NCBI GenBank assembly: GCA_007922305.1
Contig: ML677374.1
Span: 7,673,619 to 7,737,618, forward strand
DNA length: 64,000 bases
DNA from: Dermatemys mawii
Lineage: Eukaryota > Chordata > Testudines > Dermatemydidae
Direction: 5' to 3'
Below are positions 10,210 through 21,280 of the stretch, piece after piece; the stretch's first letter is position 1; every line of letters begins with the position of its first letter. The translations under genes were made by a program, and so were the position numbers. Below the pieces are notes generated by a model that saw nothing but the letters and a program-made list of their open reading frames with translations, had not been told where the DNA came from and did not search any database.

Positions 10210-13200
10210 ATTTTTTGGGGGGGGTGGGGGGGGAAGGAGAGTGAAAGAGGGAGTTCAGAAGATAGAACCTTTCCATAGCAGAACCCGCACCAACAAAAGG
10301 TGGTTTACTTGCAGTTGGTCCTGGTGTCTCTCTCAGCTCTCACTAGTGGCTTACATCTATGCCTTTTATTCTAAAAGATCCCAAAACGCCTCCCAAACTG
10401 AGTGAGCTTATATATACCCATGCCAAGGTATCACTTGATCAATCATTAAAATGCAACCACCTCTGAAAAGGAACACAAAAGCTGTTTAACAGAAAATGAA
10501 AAACACAAAAAGGGGAAGTTCCAGGTAGGCAGACTGTAATATCTCCAAGTTAAAAAAATCAGCTCTTCTTTCACAAAGGCGATGATCCTACAAGGCAACT
10601 GTTTTACATCTCATCCCTGGGACAACACAGTCACCAGCATCAACATCCTTTTAACTATCACCTGTTGCAAGTCTCTTTAGAATGCAAGCTCATCAGAACA
10701 GGTACTATATCTTCCTACATGACCACCACTACGGACAACGGAAGGGCAAATTCCAGTCTCTTGCACTATTAGTGCTCCGCAGGGCCAGACAGCAAATAGA
10801 ACAGACAGATCAGTTGCTGTTTTCTAAAATGAAGATGATCCATCCACAATCCCTCTTCTACCCTCCCCCCCCCCAAACACCTTATTAGGAAGGAATTACA
10901 CTTCTGGACTAAAGATTTGGATGAAACAACTCAAATATAATTTTATTAGGGCACATTTGCTTTAAAAATATTCATGTGGGAGAAGCCTACTGAGGTTAAC
11001 CACTACTGCCATAAAATGATGCAGAAGTCAAATAATGCAAACCCACTTTGGAGCCTAATCAGAAGCTAGGGGAATATTAACTGTCAAACATCTTGCAGCA
11101 ATTACAATTCCTCCCCACACTTTAAATTGCTACCATATGAAAACAACAAGCATTTATTATTCTGCACACTACTTCAAATAAGAAGATAACAAACCCTGAA
11201 AAAATGAGAGGCAGATCAGCTGTCTTAGCCCAGAGGTAAAAGGTTAAAATGACCTCAAATGATTAAGTCCGGTAGAACATTTAATCTTTGAAACTAGATT
11301 TTTTTAAAAAAAAAAAAACACAGTACCTATTGATTGCTCTTCCTAGTGCCCGGAGCCATCCTACAACATTGCAAAGGGAATGATCAATGACTGATCTACA
11401 GAAGAGGAGGAGACTGCTGCTTATGAAAACTTAATTTATAAAAGTCAATGAAAGCGAAACAATTTGAGTCTTCATGAAAAAATATTAGTTTTATCAGGAA
11501 GGTAGGAAAAGCAGCAAAAGAAATCAAATGCCATGACTATCCTGGCAATTTACCCCATTACAGCCATCAGCTGCCAGCCTCTAGTACAAACCTCTCATGT
11601 AGGCAGCATAAATTACTTTTTGCACTGGCCTTGCCATTATTTCAAGCAAACAGCAACTTTGCCTGTCTACACTATATCAGAGTAGCTAAACAGACAGGTG
11701 GAATCTAGACAAGGCCAAAAATTTCTCAGCTGAGTTGAGAACAACAGACAAATGGGTACAACTTTCAAGAGAGTCTAAGTGATTTAGGCACATATGTCCC
11801 ATTGACAATCATGCTGCTAACTCACATAGGCACTCGTGAAAATTTTTCTCAATGTGATCAGAACTGCTGATGCTTTATCTATTGGTCTGCTTATTCTTCC
11901 CACCTTCATGCACCTTGGATTTTTTTCTTATATTGTTCCTTCTTATTAGCAATGTCCTGAACATACATGTGGAAGATTGTGCCATGCAGCATCTCAGAAA
12001 CAATATATTCACTGTAACACACTCATTCACATGACCCTTTTATGAGCCCATAAAAAGTAACCAACATTAAGCCCAAACACAGGGTTTAAATTTGTCCGGA
12101 ATTAAGCAGGGCTTGATTCCACTTGAAGGTTAATTTAGATTAAAATTGGGAGTGAATTTAAGTGCTTCATATGTAGACAAGCCCGTATATCGTTGATGTG
12201 CTGGGATTTTCCAAGTGTTTAAAATTCCATTTTCCAATGTGACTGGGATGGGTGAGGGAGTCCTGTTTGTTTTGTTGCAATTGCTTGTTGGTATACAAGA
12301 CTGGAAACTTATTTTAAATAAACAATGCTCATTAAAGAGCATTAAAGGCGCCAGCACCACCTCTGCAGAATGCTCTCTTGACAAACTGCTCACGAGAAGA
12401 GTGGATATTCTAAGCACCCATCTGGTATTCAGAACCCTACTCTCCCAGTGAAGTAATATTCCAAGAGGAGAAAGCTGCACAACAGCATCAGGATGACAAA
12501 GCAGTAGATGCATCGTTGCATTTCCATTTCCGGGGACTGGACAAGGGGGGCACAATGGGTTCAGTGAAAGAGGAGAGCTCATCACCTTACGGGATCTGAC
12601 CCTCAGTCTGCCCCGAAGCCATGCCTGGCATCTACTACAGGAACAGGCCACCCCATTTGACTTCTGCACTATGCCCTGGAGAGCCTACCTCAGTTGGACC
12701 ACGAACACAGAACCCAACCTAGTGACCAGCTCCAAAATTCACTGCTCCACATGGTTCCCCGTCCGTCTGAAACGACACATGCTGGGATAGGTAGTCTCTG
12801 CAAGACACACCTCCATATCCAGGTTGACAGCAGCGGCAGTCCCTTCTATTTTTGCCAACTAGGTTATGGCCTTTAGTGTCCAGCAAATCGTCAATGAGCC
12901 TCACTCTTGGCCAGGCAAAGGTTGGGCACCGTTTTCCCCAGAGAAGTTTTGCTGCTGTGAAAAGGGAGCAGGAGAAAAGTTCCTGTATTTCATTTTCAAC
13001 ATATTTGATGACGGTGCAAGTAGCTCCTTTCATTTCATTAAAAGAAGCTCAAGAGATCCCTCAGTAAGAACACCCGTACAGCTTTAATTAAGAAGGGGAA
13101 AAGACTTTTCGCTCAAGGTTTAGTGGGGACTGCAGTTCCTGGCACAGCACTGCTTGGACGGGACTGATTTTACTTTTCTGGATTAGGGCACTTACGGATC

Positions 13201-13380
13201 AAGTAACATTTTTAAAAACTCGGCCACGTGTTACAGCTGGTACTGCAAAGAGTTTAGGTAACGCTCATCTGTTGCGCTCCTCCAGGTATGCATTGCCACG
13301 GCACTCCACTCGGCAGAGACCTGGTCCCCACTGCTTCACTGAATTAGGTCCTCCATGTTTCATGGTTTGTACTATTTGCA
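10210..13380. other. Intronic sequence, no gene recognised
   Basis: Starts with a G-rich run (10216-10233). About 11660-12190 has motifs typical of turtle hAT-like miniature elements (CTGTCTACACTA near 11664, TAGACAAGCCC near 12174) but no ends could be paired. About 11755-11850 resembles a degenerate fold-back repeat of the type ending TGAAAATTTTTCTC. No exon or RNA gene seen. Confidence 0.45.
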
Positions 13381-13384
13381 TTTT

Positions 13385-13625
13385 GGATAGCGCCTAGAAA
13401 GCTCCAACCAAGCCCCACTGCACTAAGAACTGTACAGATGTATAGTCGGAGATAGTCTCCGCCCCCAAGAGCCTAAATGGACAGAAAAGGTGGGAGGGGA
13501 AACAGGGACAGACAGGGGAAGGGACTTGCCCAGAGTCCCACAGCAGGCCCGTAGCAAAGCCGGGAACAGAAGCCAGGCCTCTGAACTCTCAGCAGTGTCC
13601 TGCCCCCACATTTCTGCCTCACAAG
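13385..13625 (-). repeat. MIR-like SINE
   Basis: Minus-strand copy. Plus-strand hallmarks are CACTAAGAACTGTACAGATG, then GGGACTTGCCCAGAGTCCCA, CAGCAGGCCCGTAGCAAAGC and an AACAGAAGCCAGGCC segment, that is, the complement of the CTGTGTGACCTTGGGCAAG core of MIR/CORE SINEs. Confidence 0.75.
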
Positions 13626-13989
13626 AGTTTGACCTTTTGTGCTTCTATACATACCTAAAGATCAAGATTCTCCAAAGCAGCTAGCAGTTCTGTGGGCCTC
13701 CATTTTGGCCTGTCCAACTTGTGACACCTTAAAGGGCGCAGCACTTCTTTTGAAATCAGGCCCCTTTTTTATGCATCACAAGCTGGTTATCCAAAATCAC
13801 TAGCCACTTTTGAATAAAACCTTGACCACAGTTTTTAGTGACTTTAAAAGGTGCCAGGTACCCTGGGAGGCTGAAAGTCCTCTATTCACAGCACAGAAAG
13901 TGGCCATGAAACCATGCTAGCCTGCCAAAGTGCCTCAAACCTGTTGTCAAGAGACTACCCTTAGGGTTGAAAGCATATTTGAGTCTTCT

Positions 13990-14340
13990 TAGGCCTGGGC
14001 TACACTAGCGGCGGGGTTCGAACTAAGGTACGCAACCTCTGAAGTCGAAGTACCTTAGTGCTTGAAAGACATGGCAGTCGGAGTAATGTACGGTATAGTG
14101 AACCTCATTATGAAATGTATATTTACTTTGCAATTGCTGTCCCAATGGCGGCGGGTCAACCGCATTGGCTCCCCCATCGACTCCACTTACTCTTCTTGCA
14201 GAGCTGGAGTTCCAGAGTAGACGGGAGCACTTTCAGGGATTAATTTATCGCGTCTAGGTGAGAAACGATAAATCGATCCCCAACTTAGCAAACACTACTG
14301 GCCGATCCAGCAGGTAGCGTAGCCCTACTCTAGGTAGTCA
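13990..14340. mobile_element. Multi-hairpin miniature element, interrupted by a 79-bp insert
   Basis: Diverged copy of the element seen intact at 58135-58420: both have a GGCTACACTAG/GGTCCTCACTAG-type left end, a CCCCCATCGACTCCA/CCCCCGTCGACTCCA segment, and an ATTTATCGCGTCTAG...CGATAAATCGAT hairpin. In this copy bases 14057-14135 do not belong to the element and match 14737-14815 instead. Non-autonomous; the mobilising transposase is not visible. Confidence 0.7.
14057..14135 (+). repeat. 79-bp dispersed direct repeat, copy 1
   Basis: Differs from 14737-14815 at two positions only (14070 C/G and 14096 T/C). The two copies lie exactly 680 bp apart in the same orientation. This copy interrupts the miniature element at 13990-14340. 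Confidence 0.95.
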
Positions 14341-14736
14341 GTCTTTGTTCCTTCTTCTGAATTGCACTGACTACCCTAACAAACAAGCACTTGCCCCCTG
14401 GAAACTACTAAGTACTTCGCTAGAGAGTTGCTTAAAAATGCTAGAACACCCACACAAGAAGGGTGGGCCCAACAGTGACAATCTCTGCACGGTCTTGCAG
14501 AACACCCCAAGTGACTCTTACTCCCAGCAAAGAAAGGGGACGGGAATGTTGAAAAAGGAGTGTTCTCAGCTCCTAGAAAGGAGATGCCTCATACATTTGC
14601 CAACCACAGCCCTGATGGCTCGGAAAAGAAGTTTCCATCTGAAGGACGACAGCTGCAACCTATCTCGGGGTGTGAGGCAATGACAGAGACTGTGTTTGAG
14701 TTAGTTTAAATGCTGTGGTATGAGCTAGAGCACACC

Positions 14737-14815
14737 AGTGCTTGAAAGAGATGGCAGTCGGAGTAATGTACGGTACAGTGAACCTCATTATGAAATGTAT
14801 ATTTACTTTGCAATT
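14737..14815 (+). repeat. 79-bp dispersed direct repeat, copy 2
   Basis: Partner of 14057-14135. It is embedded in otherwise unrecognised sequence, which makes it the likelier source copy. Confidence 0.95.
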
Positions 14816-15139
14816 AGCTAACTGCAGACTGCACACACACCCCTTGAAGTGTCAGTTCTTGGATCAACACCCTGATAGGCCTGGAATGCCCTACTGGGTC
14901 AGCATAAGAGCAACCTATGTGATTCCAGACTATATGCTACATTCATTCTTTCAGTCCAGATATTGCTCTACAACTGGAATCAGCGGGTCTTGTTTGTAAT
15001 TTTTTTAACTCAAACCTATGAGCCCACGTTATGAATTAAATTACCTACAACAACATTTTCTTTTTGCATGAGTAGAATTTGATCTATACAAATGTTAAAA
15101 GGCATTTAAAGACACTCTCATCATTATTATTTTTGTATT

Positions 15140-15372
15140 AGAGAGGCCACAACTGAGACCAGGGCCCTACTGCACTAGGTGCCATATTCACACATAGTCA
15201 GAGAGTCCCTGCTCCAGAGCACTTACAATCTAAAAAGATAAGACAGACAAAGTAGGAAGAGAATCTGAGATACAGAAAAGTGAGGCGATTTGCCCAAGGT
15301 CACACAGCAGAGAATCGAATCCAGGTTTCCCAATTCCTAGTCTAGAATCCTATCCATTAAGCCACGTTGCCT
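15140..15372 (-). repeat. MIR-like SINE
   Basis: Minus-strand copy with GGGCCCTACTGCACTAGGTG, GAGTCCCTGCTCCAGAGCAC, then TTTGCCCAAGGTCACACAGC and a terminal TAGAATCCTATCCATTAAGC on the plus strand. Confidence 0.8.
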
Positions 15373-15732
15373 TTCGTAATTTAAATTTGACTATAAAACA
15401 CAGTGATGGACCAAGCCAGGTCTGTTTTGCAAAGCACTGGATTCAAGATATTGCACAAGCAGGTAAAAATATATGATTGAAGTGCAAAAAATGAGAATTG
15501 GATATCTATATCTTATATGCAAAAGCCGTGCAAGTTACATAGCATGCGAGTAGAGGGAGTTTGCTCCTGTTGTACTATCAAAGTTCCAGCATAAACCAGA
15601 GAATACCAATGCACGGTATTAGCCTTGTATCATTATCACAAACAAGTTTCACAAGGGTTTAAATAAATCTGCCGAAGACATTCAGAGCTACACAAGTGTA
15701 TTGCCACATGGTTAATAATCTTCTCTTGTGTG

Positions 15733-15852
15733 CAAATGTGCTGGAACTAGAGGTGCTTCAACACCCCCAGGCTTAAAGTAGAAATAACGAAGACCAAATA
15801 CATAGTTTCCGTCGTCAGCATTCCCACTATAAAATTTGTTCCAGCACCCCTG
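15733..15852. mobile_element. Short TIR miniature element (GTGCTGGAAC type)
   Basis: Left end CAAATGTGCTGGAAC and right end GTTCCAGCACCCCTG are inverted repeats (perfect over GTGCTGGAAC). The 120-bp interior has no coding capacity. Flanking 8-mers CTTGTGTG and TTTGTATA agree at 5 of 8, so a hAT target duplication is possible but weak. Confidence 0.65.
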
Positions 15853-16140
15853 TTTGTATAATGGCCTGCATATAGACTATTAAAAGTCTTGGACTTGCAG
15901 GGCTCAGCTGATTGCTAATGGAATGCAAAGCTTTGCATCTTGAAGGTTTTAGTCTAAATCCACTTCAGGTCAGCACAAGCCCAAAGTCTTGCAGCTGTGA
16001 AGTACCCTTTGCAAAATAAGTTGAGTTGACCTAGTCCATTTTCTAGTGGACCGGTGTCCCCAGCACACAAGTCACCACCAATAATACCAACTGCAACCTT
16101 CACGGGCACCAAATATTAAATGATCTTTGCAAGTGAACTT

Positions 16141-16176
16141 CCATGTTACCCCTAAAAGTCACTAGGGGTAACATGG
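16141..16176. repeat. Perfect 13-bp hairpin, 10-base loop
   Basis: CCATGTTACCCCT at 16141-16153 is the exact reverse complement of AGGGGTAACATGG at 16164-16176. It is not part of a recognised element. Confidence 0.95.
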
Positions 16177-16969
16177 CTGTCAGCCTGGCACTTTCTACAA
16201 GAACTAAATATACATAACATAAAATTAGTCATGACAACAAATGCTACCTTCCATACACAAAGGATCATAAAATACTTAGTGTGGAGGACACTTTACAGAG
16301 GCGGATACAGAGACTAGCAGAAACAGCTGAGAGGGAAAAGGACATACAGAAATTGAGCACAGAAGAAAGCTGAAATTTTAAGGCATGGTAGACGTGCAAC
16401 TACAGTTCTTACAACCCCGCTGGAAGAGAGCAGAGACTGGGAGCACAGGTTGTAATAGATAAGAGCTGCTTCCAGTTCCGACCATTGAATCACTTTTGCC
16501 TGGCAGTTTGTCTTCTGCATTGACCAACACCCAACACTTCAGAGAAGGACAACCTTCCAATATGATGCAATTAGGCAAACGAGCAATATTGCATTTCCAA
16601 GAGGAAACCTTTCTTGACTCCCCACTACCACCATCATAGCAGATGATGTTTCAGGTTCAGCTGCCCACATCAGTTTCCTAATAAATATCAGCAGGGATCA
16701 CGCTTTGTTAGGTTTTGTTTTTTTTTAAATCCGACCACAATACCAATCTCAACCTCCTGCAGCAATGGATTCCAGGCTAAGGCAAACTATTCTTTAAAAT
16801 ACAGCCTGTCTGACCAACTTTTATTTTACTGCTCTTCAACTCCGGAGAATCCGCTTGTCGTCATATTACACTACAGATTTTAAAAAGAACTAACCAGAGT
16901 TTTCACTGTGCCTTCCCTTGTTTTCAGCAGCTAAAATAAATAAGCAGCAGTGATGTCCAACTCATCATC

Positions 16970-17160
16970 TTGGGCCTAGGTGTCAGAAACTTAGTGAATT
17001 CTAAACCTACCTCTGCCACTGACTCATCTTCTGTCTCTTAATTTTCCCCATCTGAAAAATGAGGATACTAGTACTTCCCAACTGAGAATTAAAATGTTTG
17101 CATGGTGATTGAAAATTTAAGGTGCTAAATGAATACAAAATGTAAGTAAATAATCTGTAA
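16970..17160 (+). repeat. MIR-like SINE
   Basis: Plus-strand, diverged: CCTCTGCCACTGACTCATC, then TTTTCCCCATCTGAAAAATG and a GGTGCTAAATGAATAC tail. Confidence 0.6.
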
Positions 17161-18695
17161 TTATCCTAACCTTTGCAATACTGTTTGTAAGCAAATTCCA
17201 TCCCACTATTAACAATTGCTCTATTCAGGGCCTTTTCAGTCTGTTATACCTTTGAGGTGAGGAACACAAAGTGGACATATTTACTCCAAATAGGGATTAA
17301 CTGTTCCATAGGATATGATTTTCTGCAGTTATTTTTACCCAAGCATCTTATTTACTGCGCTTTTGTAACTGCCACCCAGCTCTGGGCAGAGACCTTCATT
17401 GAATTAACCATGACGACTTCTGGGCCATTTCCTCTTTCAGAACTTACACATTCTAAAGAGCTGTAGCTATGCTCTTAAATTTTCTCAGTAACGCCACATC
17501 TCTTTACAATTCATATTGTGCAGCCTGGTCAGCGAGAAAAAGTTGCATCAGACTCCCTGCTACACAGAAAACTAACCTTTATATTTTAATAACTATCTGA
17601 AGTCAAGTTAAAAAAAAACAAACAAACATGCACCTGTGCACACACCCCACATAATTATCTCCCCTGACTGATGCTACTTCAAACAGGTTGCATAAAGGAA
17701 CAGGTCTATTTCATTGCATTAGCCAAGCCCTCATCTGGGACACCAAAAGAACCTGGCACCATTGCCAAGCAGGACTCCCTATAGATTAATTTATTAACAC
17801 CACTGTGTATCTGGTTAGAGAAAAGTCTGCAAGAGCCTCCAGGTGAGCATGCTGCTACATGAAAAAACAAACAACGTCCTTCTTTACTTCAACTGTGAAT
17901 GTTAACTGGTCCCTTTCCTACAAAGGCCAGCAACAGTCCAAAAATAAGAATGCAAGACTAAAGCATTCCTTGCAGATGAGATGCAAAGTAGAAAGACAAG
18001 TCAATTCAGAAGCAGGCAAAATTGCCACTGAAATCACTGCAACATCCGGCCCTAAATGAAACCTCATTTAAAGTCTCGTATATACTTTAGAAAAAGGTTC
18101 AGTTTAAACAAAAAAACAAAAACAAAAAAAACACCTCACGTTCCTGTATGAGACCAAAACTACTACTTATTCTAAGCCTACTCTAGCAGAATTCCAGCTT
18201 TTGCAAATAATATGCATGATGCTCCCCAAGCCTCCAGAAAGCAAACACCCTTTTAAACAGAGAGTCAAAGAAATAATATGAGAATTATTTGGGGGTTGTT
18301 TTTCAAACTAAAACAGTTTTCCCCACCTTTACCCAGCTACAGAATCAGAATGGCTGTGCAGAAGATTTCCTTCGCTTAGCACAGCTAGCCAACGTTCCCA
18401 CCCCTCACGCGAGATGAAAATTCAGGTTTGAAATAATGAGACCTACTCATCCCGTCTCCTCAACACACCCTTGAAAAAACAAAAACCTAAGACTCACAAA
18501 GAGAAAAAAAGTCACCACCCCTGTTAATAGCCCGATCTCTGTCCAACAGAAACTCCTGCCTTGCTAGTCAGGGAGGTTCCGCAGGCTACAGTGATTCAAC
18601 TCCCACTGCGCCTGAACATGATTTATGAATTTGGAGTTCTGTAGGCCCAGCGCTGCAGAACGGTCTCTTGTCCTACGCCTCCCTTCTATCCCTCC
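17161..18695. other. Intronic sequence, no gene recognised
   Basis: AT-rich, with a (CAAA)-rich stretch near 18105-18132. No repeat family, exon or RNA gene recognised. Confidence 0.5.
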
Positions 18696-18703
18696 TGCCC
18701 GCC

Positions 18704-18814
18704 TAGGGTGACCAGATATCCTGATTTCATAAAGACAGTCCTGATTTGGGGGTCTTTTTCTTATATAGGCTCCTATTACCCCCCATCCCAATTTTTCACA
18801 TTTACATCACTCTA
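18704..18814. mobile_element. hAT-like miniature element with 8-bp target duplication (TAGGGTGACCAGA family)
   Basis: Starts TAGGGTGACCAGATATCC and ends ATCACTCTA (inverted, diverged). It is flanked by identical 8-mers TGCCCGCC at 18696-18703 and 18815-18822, the signature of a hAT insertion. The interior matches the copy at 60553-60690 (both have CTTTTTCTTATATAGGCTCC and CATCCCAATTTTTCACA). Confidence 0.85.
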
Positions 18815-19070
18815 TGCCCGCCCCATCTTACACACACTTCCTTGCTCCTGTAAAGACACTCATGTCCTGCCTCTGGCTTCCTCCCTACCTCTATGGCAAT
18901 ACGTGGACCGTGGCCAACTTGGAGGATGCCAGCTGAACTCCACAGAGGATAATCAGGGAGGTCCACACCCTGGCGAGAGGGCTCCCTAAGGTGACTGGCA
19001 GGGAGCCAACGGTACGGCTGTCTCATGTAGCCCAAAAGCACAATGCATGGTGGCTGTTTTTTAAGGAAAC

Positions 19071-19458
19071 TGTAGCAGGGTCCTGCTGCAAAGGCACCTA
19101 ATTAGCTCCTGCTCAGCCAGCCCCAATCAGGGGAAATAGATTGGGGATGGGGAAAAGCCTGATGCCTGGCCCGTGGATTGGCTGCACCTGCTAGCCAGAG
19201 GGCCTAAGGGCTATAAAGACTGTGAGGGGGCCAGAAGGTGGGGGAATGGCCAGAGTAAGGTCAGTCTCCTGGCTGAGGGCTACTCTGTTTGTGGAAGAAG
19301 CCAAGTAGGCTAATAAGCTCTGTATATAGCTTGGCACTGGTGGTGGGACAACGCTTTGTAAATAAAGACACAGGTGCTGCACACCTGAGGCCTCTCTGAG
19401 CTTTATTGGGGCAGCCAGTGGGCCCCAGAAAGAGGGGTAGTCAGCAGACCCCGTTACA
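19071..19458 (+). mobile_element. Solo LTR (388 bp)
   Basis: Begins TGTAGCAGGGTC and ends GACCCCGTTACA, so the termini are the expected TG..CA inverted pair. Flanked by a perfect 5-bp duplication GAAAC (19066-19070 and 19459-19463). Promoter and RNA-end signals are placed as in an LTR: TATAAAG at 19212-19218 and AATAAA at 19361-19366, giving a plausible U3-R-U5 order in plus orientation. No internal retroviral or Gypsy genes remain, so the pair of LTRs has recombined. Whether it came from an endogenous retrovirus or a Gypsy-type element cannot be told from the LTR alone. Confidence 0.85.
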
Positions 19459-19579
19459 GAAACATTTATGGAAGGCACGCTGTTCTCAGTCAAAAGGAGA
19501 AAAATTCTTGGCTGGCAGTAAACCAGCTACCGTAACATGCAAAAAAACCAAAAAATAGTTCTTGAGAGCTAAACGTATC

Positions 19580-19769
19580 CACTGACAGCGTGGTCTAGTG
19601 GACAGGGAACCTGGACTAGGAGTCACAAGACCTGTCCCTGCCCTCCCATCGGACCTTGGACAAGTCACCTCTCTCAGTATGTTTCCGCATCTGTAAGATA
19701 GGGGTAATAATACTTCTTTTTGCTTATCTTCTCTAGTTAGAAATGCAAGATTCTTCAGGGCAGGAACTG
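19580..19769 (+). repeat. MIR-like SINE
   Basis: Plus-strand copy: GCGTGGTCTAGTGGACAGGG head, GGACCTTGGACAAGTCACCT core, ATCTGTAAGATAGGGGTAAT, and a TTCAGGGCAGGAACTGTTTC tail. Its 3' end was the insertion site of the hAT-like element at 19798. Confidence 0.8.
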
Positions 19770-19852
19770 TTTCTCATTGTATGTGTGTGCCTGTAAGCAC
19801 TATTCCCTCTAAGCTGGAATAGTGCTTACAGGCACACACATACAATGAGAAA
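19770..19852. repeat. Perfect 37-bp inverted duplication, 9-base spacer
   Basis: Bases 19770-19806 are the exact reverse complement of 19816-19852, with CTCTAAGCT between. The left arm spans host DNA, the target duplication and the first bases of the transposon, so the right arm must have been copied after the insertion. Confidence 0.97.
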
Positions 19853-20001
19853 TAGGGACAATGAAGTCTACAATGCCAGATCCGAAACCCTGCGCAGAGG
19901 GCAAAACACCGCATGCGCAAAAATTTGCACAGCAGCACAGACATTTGCACAGAAGACATTTTTGGTGCAACCCAGCCTGTCAAAAATTAGAGGGAACGTT
20001 G
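19798..20001. mobile_element. hAT-like miniature element (TGTTCCCTCTAA family) with 8-bp target duplication
   Basis: Ends CACTATTCCCTCTAA and TTAGAGGGAACGTTG are inverted repeats. It is flanked by perfect 8-mers CCTGTAAG at 19790-19797 and 20002-20009. The second half matches the cleaner 143-bp copy at 38469-38611. This copy is 61 bp longer because an inverted duplicate of its own left end and host flank occupies 19816-19852. Confidence 0.88.
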
Positions 20002-21114
20002 CCTGTAAGTGCTGCTGACATACAAAGAATAACTGGCTATCACAGAAGATTGACTTGAGATAATCCAGTTGGAAACTGAATCAGGTGATTTTTTTAAAAA
20101 ATAGCCTGCTGTTGATTATATAAAACTATTTCAGACCACAAGTAAACACATCCATGCACACACACAGATCCACATTTGACTGGGGTGAGGAGGTACCATG
20201 ACTATGTGATATGGAAAATTTAAGATTCGATAGAGCAATTGGAATGCATCATCAGATGAATTTAAAAAGGGAGCCAGGCTATGCAGATGTATCTGCCCCC
20301 AGCTGCCATTTCTAGGCGACATAAGTAAAAAGCCACATAAGAAGGTTTTTTAACTGCACCCAGAACCCAGAGCACTGCTACAGTTGATAGAAATTCAGCC
20401 ACTGTATCAGAATTATCACCATCCTCAAGTTAAACTGGTATTTTGCTCCTTTTCAACATGCAGGCAAATTGCACCCTCAGCAGCGTTTACCAGAGGCTGG
20501 AGGGCTTTCTTGCATTTGGCAGATTAGCTACACTGAGTTAGTTAGTTAGTTTCCCCCTTTAGACACATTTGGATAAGGTTCTCGTATCTGCACATGGCTG
20601 TCCTGCTCAAGCCAGAGTCTTCGGCGTACATGAGTTCTCTGTTCATGGTGCTCTCTGCTACCTACACTTCCAGTGCATCAACCTTAAAGAGAATTAACTC
20701 ACCCAAACCAGACATTACTTGCCTTGTTTCTTTTCTGAGGAAAGAAAGACTGGAGAAGCAGGAGGAACAGTTTCCCTTATTCTTTAAAAAGAACAAAAGA
20801 ACGAACAAAAGGGTGCTCATTCCAAACAGCCCTTTAATTCAGCCCAATCCTTTTATACGGCCTTGGAGTGCTGGACAATCCCAAATTCCTATGGTAGTCT
20901 CATGCAAAGGGAAATGTGTGCTCAGCGCCATTCAGGATACGGCCTATAGTTTGCCATGCAAGTTTTCCCTTTGATTTTTTTCAGATTGTAAGCCATATAG
21001 CTGAAAGTACACTATTAATCATTCTCCTTTTCACCAGACTGATAGCAACTCTTGGAGAGACTAGGATGAACAGTGCTACAAACATGCAAATACTTAACAG
21101 AAATTAAGGTCCCA

Positions 21115-21280
21115 TACTCAAGCAAAGCACTTTACACACAAATAGTCCCATGTGGCATGCTTAACTTTAGGCACATGAGTAGTTCAATTGACTTCAACTG
21201 ATCCAGAGAACATGGTGCGAGGCAGATGACTAAATTTACACAGGTAAGCAAGTGTTTGTAGAATCAGGGCCCCAGGCAGG
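21115..21280. repeat. Degenerate fold-back repeat
   Basis: Contains ACTTTAGGCACATGAGTAGT, a TTCAATTGACTTCAACTG centre, and TTTGTAGAATCAGGGCCCC, the pattern of short palindromic repeats scattered in turtle DNA. Similar pieces are listed at 28890, 41455, 57080, 60060 and 63770. Confidence 0.45.
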
